A DNA stretch of 22,788 nt from Lachnospiraceae bacterium (lineage in GTDB: Bacteria > Bacillota > Clostridia > Lachnospirales > Lachnospiraceae): assembly GCA_022798035.1 (NCBI GenBank), contig JAAWLS010000003.1:1-22788 (forward strand), written 5' to 3'. Below the pieces are notes generated by a model. That model saw only the letters and a list, made by a program, of their open reading frames with translations. It was not told where the DNA came from and did no database searches. A program made the position numbers and the translations under genes. The stretch's first letter is position 1; each line of letters starts with the position of its first letter. Below, in pieces: positions 21,726 to 22,788 of the stretch.

Positions 21726-21916
21726 GAATTTTCGTAACTATTCAGAATCTCATGGAAATAGAAAATCAGGTCGTTCAAATTTATTTGAAAAAGTCTGACT
21801 TTCTATTTCCATGAGGGGGATAATCCCCTCAGCCGCAGACAAAAGCCCTGTTAAGGGCGTATGAAAGCGTAGCTGGAATGTCTGTGGCGTGGAGTTCTGA
21901 ATCGTTACGAATTTTC
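21726..21916 (+). ncRNA. Highly structured intergenic element (RNA or small palindromic mobile element)
   Basis: Outer arms CGTAAC-T-ATTCAGAA (21733-21747) and TTCTGAAT-C-GTTACG (21895-21909) pair with one mismatch. Inside are three hairpins. (1) 21748-21769 with 21795-21816, 22 pairs with one mismatch and a G-U at its base, and a further TTCAAAT/ATTTGAA palindrome in its loop. (2) GAGGGG (21813-21818) with CCCCTC (21825-21830), competing with the base of hairpin 1. (3) GCCGCAGACA (21832-21841) with TGTCTGTGGC (21879-21888), one G-U, enclosing GCCCT/AGGGC (21845-21858) with a GTTA loop. The 8-base direct repeat GAATTTTC borders it (21726-21733, 21909-21916). It lies between the LpxD-like gene and the capE ribosome binding site. 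I recognise no Rfam family; it could be a structured RNA or a MITE-like insertion. Confidence 0.65.
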
Positions 21917-21946
21917 ATAAATATTTAGGCTGTTAGGAGGAAAATA

Positions 21947-22788
21947 ATGGCGAATAATACACCGAATTATTTTAATGGAAAGACACTTATGATAACAGGC
22001 GGTACCGGTTCTTTTGGAACCACTGTGCTAAAACGCTTTCTTACATCTGACATTGGAGAGATTCGTATCTTTTCCCGAGATGAGAAGAAACAGGATGATT
22101 TGAGGCACGAGCTTCAGGCGAAACACCCGGAACATGCTGAAAAGGTGCGCTTTTTTATCGGTGATGTGCGAAATATAGACTCTTTGAGAGGTGCTGCGGA
22201 CGGTGTGGATTTTATTTTCCATGCGGCAGCATTAAAACAGGTGCCTTCCTGTGAATTTTTCCCATTGGAGGCGGTCCGAACAAATATTATAGGTACGGAT
22301 AATATGCTGAATGCGGCCATTGATGCGAAAGTGAAAAATGTGGTATGCTTATCCACGGATAAGGCAGCCTATCCCATCAATGCAATGGGTATCTCAAAGG
22401 CGATGATGGAGAAAGTAATTCGTGCCAATGCAAGGCGGGCTCAGGAGAAAGGCGGCACGGTTATTTCCTGTACACGTTATGGCAATGTGATGTGCAGCCG
22501 CGGCTCTATTATTCCGCTTTTCATAGAGCAGATTAAAAGCGGCAAACCAATTACCATTACTGACCCGGAGATGACAAGGTTCCTGATGAATCTGGATGAA
22601 GCAGTGGATTTGGTGATGTTTGCATTTGAACATGCGAAGCCAGGGGATTTGTTTGTACAAAAATCAGACGCTAGTACCATTGGCGTTCTTGGACAAGCCC
22701 TGCAGAAATTGTTTGGCAATACAGGTACAAAAATGATAGGTGCCCGCCACGGTGAGAAACTTTACGAAACATTGCTTACCAATGAAGA
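21947..22788 (+). CDS. capE: UDP-GlcNAc 4,6-dehydratase/5-epimerase, CapE/FnlA/WbjB type (3' partial)
   Basis: The first 280 codons; the gene runs off the window. It is a cytoplasmic short-chain dehydrogenase/reductase. The NAD(P)-binding motif is ITGGTGSFGTTV near residue 15. Family-specific segments are IFSRDEKKQDDLRHEL, FIGDVRN, HAAALKQVPSCEFFP, VVCLSTDKAAYPINAMGISK (an M-x3-K in place of the usual Y-x3-K of the superfamily, typical of inverting dehydratases), TRYGNVMCSRGSIIPLF and TDPEMTRFLM. The QVPSCEFFP and VQKSDASTI segments fit CapE/FnlA rather than PseB. The enzyme starts UDP-L-FucNAc synthesis, for which CapF- and CapG-like genes would be expected just downstream. AGGAGG lies 6 bases before the ATG at 21947. 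The structured element directly upstream could give it its own regulation. Confidence 0.92.
   Translation, partial: MANNTPNYFNGKTLMITGGTGSFGTTVLKRFLTSDIGEIRIFSRDEKKQDDLRHELQAKHPEHAEKVRFFIGDVRNIDSLRGAADGVDFIFHAAALKQVPSCEFFPLEAVRTNIIGTDNMLNAAIDAKVKNVVCLSTDKAAYPINAMGISKAMMEKVIRANARRAQEKGGTVISCTRYGNVMCSRGSIIPLFIEQIKSGKPITITDPEMTRFLMNLDEAVDLVMFAFEHAKPGDLFVQKSDASTIGVLGQALQKLFGNTGTKMIGARHGEKLYETLLTNE

Noticed and set aside
21748..21830. Intrinsic terminator after the LpxD-like gene
   Set aside because: The hairpins are strong, but no U run follows any of them and the structure extends far beyond a terminator.
1..22788. CRISPR array, tRNA or rRNA genes, complete insertion sequence, invertible-promoter recombinase
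   Set aside because: No regularly spaced direct repeats, cloverleaf genes, transposase or site-specific recombinase motifs were seen on either strand.

Overview
This window is most of a cell-surface polysaccharide (capsule or exopolysaccharide) biosynthesis locus. It probably comes from a Lachnospiraceae-type gut Clostridium. That is an inference from moderate-to-low GC, strong AGGAGG-type ribosome binding sites, DUF3990/DUF3791-type genes, and the mix of Wzx/Wzy, pyruvyltransferase and FrhB-like genes. No rRNA, tRNA, CRISPR array or complete insertion sequence was seen.

Layout. The left edge (1-908) is the 3' part of a glycosyltransferase gene. It is separated from the main operon by a leftward two-gene module (1257-2181): a DUF3990, PARP-like ADP-ribosyltransferase-fold protein and a small DUF3791-like partner. 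The divergent region 2182-2517 holds the module's probable promoter and a compact element of nested inverted repeats. The main rightward operon then runs from 2518 to the window end with very tight spacing: a GC-rich DegT-type aminotransferase, an initiating phosphoglycosyl transferase (PglC/EpsL type), a GT2 and a GT-B glycosyltransferase, a Wzy-like polymerase, a pyruvyltransferase-family protein, a two-[4Fe-4S] FrhB-like protein, a polysaccharide deacetylase with a C-terminal membrane anchor, a FemAB/GNAT-like acyl or aminoacyl transferase, a second GT2, two DegT aminotransferases, an acyltransferase-3 O-acetylase, a Wzx flippase, WecB (UDP-GlcNAc 2-epimerase), a fourth DegT paralogue lacking the catalytic lysine, a GNAT acetyltransferase, an LpxD-like hexapeptide acyltransferase and, after a strongly structured 190-base spacer, a CapE/FnlA-type UDP-GlcNAc 4,6-dehydratase cut by the window end.

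How it works together (inference from families). The PglC-like enzyme loads the first sugar phosphate on undecaprenyl phosphate. The glycosyltransferases build the repeat unit using amino sugars made by the dehydratase, epimerase and aminotransferase genes. Tailoring enzymes add acetyl, pyruvyl or aminoacyl groups or remove acetyl groups. Wzx flips the unit and Wzy polymerises it.

Most notable observation. Three genes, all in the tailoring class, carry long uninterrupted G tracts inside their reading frames: G10 at 13971-13980 (aminotransferase), G9 at 15581-15589 (O-acyltransferase) and G10 at 20392-20401 (GNAT). All three are in frame here. In each case gain or loss of one G leads to early termination, which I worked out by reading the shifted frames. 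This is the classic architecture of slipped-strand phase variation, and it could give up to eight surface-glycan tailoring states. Second in interest are the structured spacer at 21726-21916 and the K-to-R DegT pseudo-aminotransferase.
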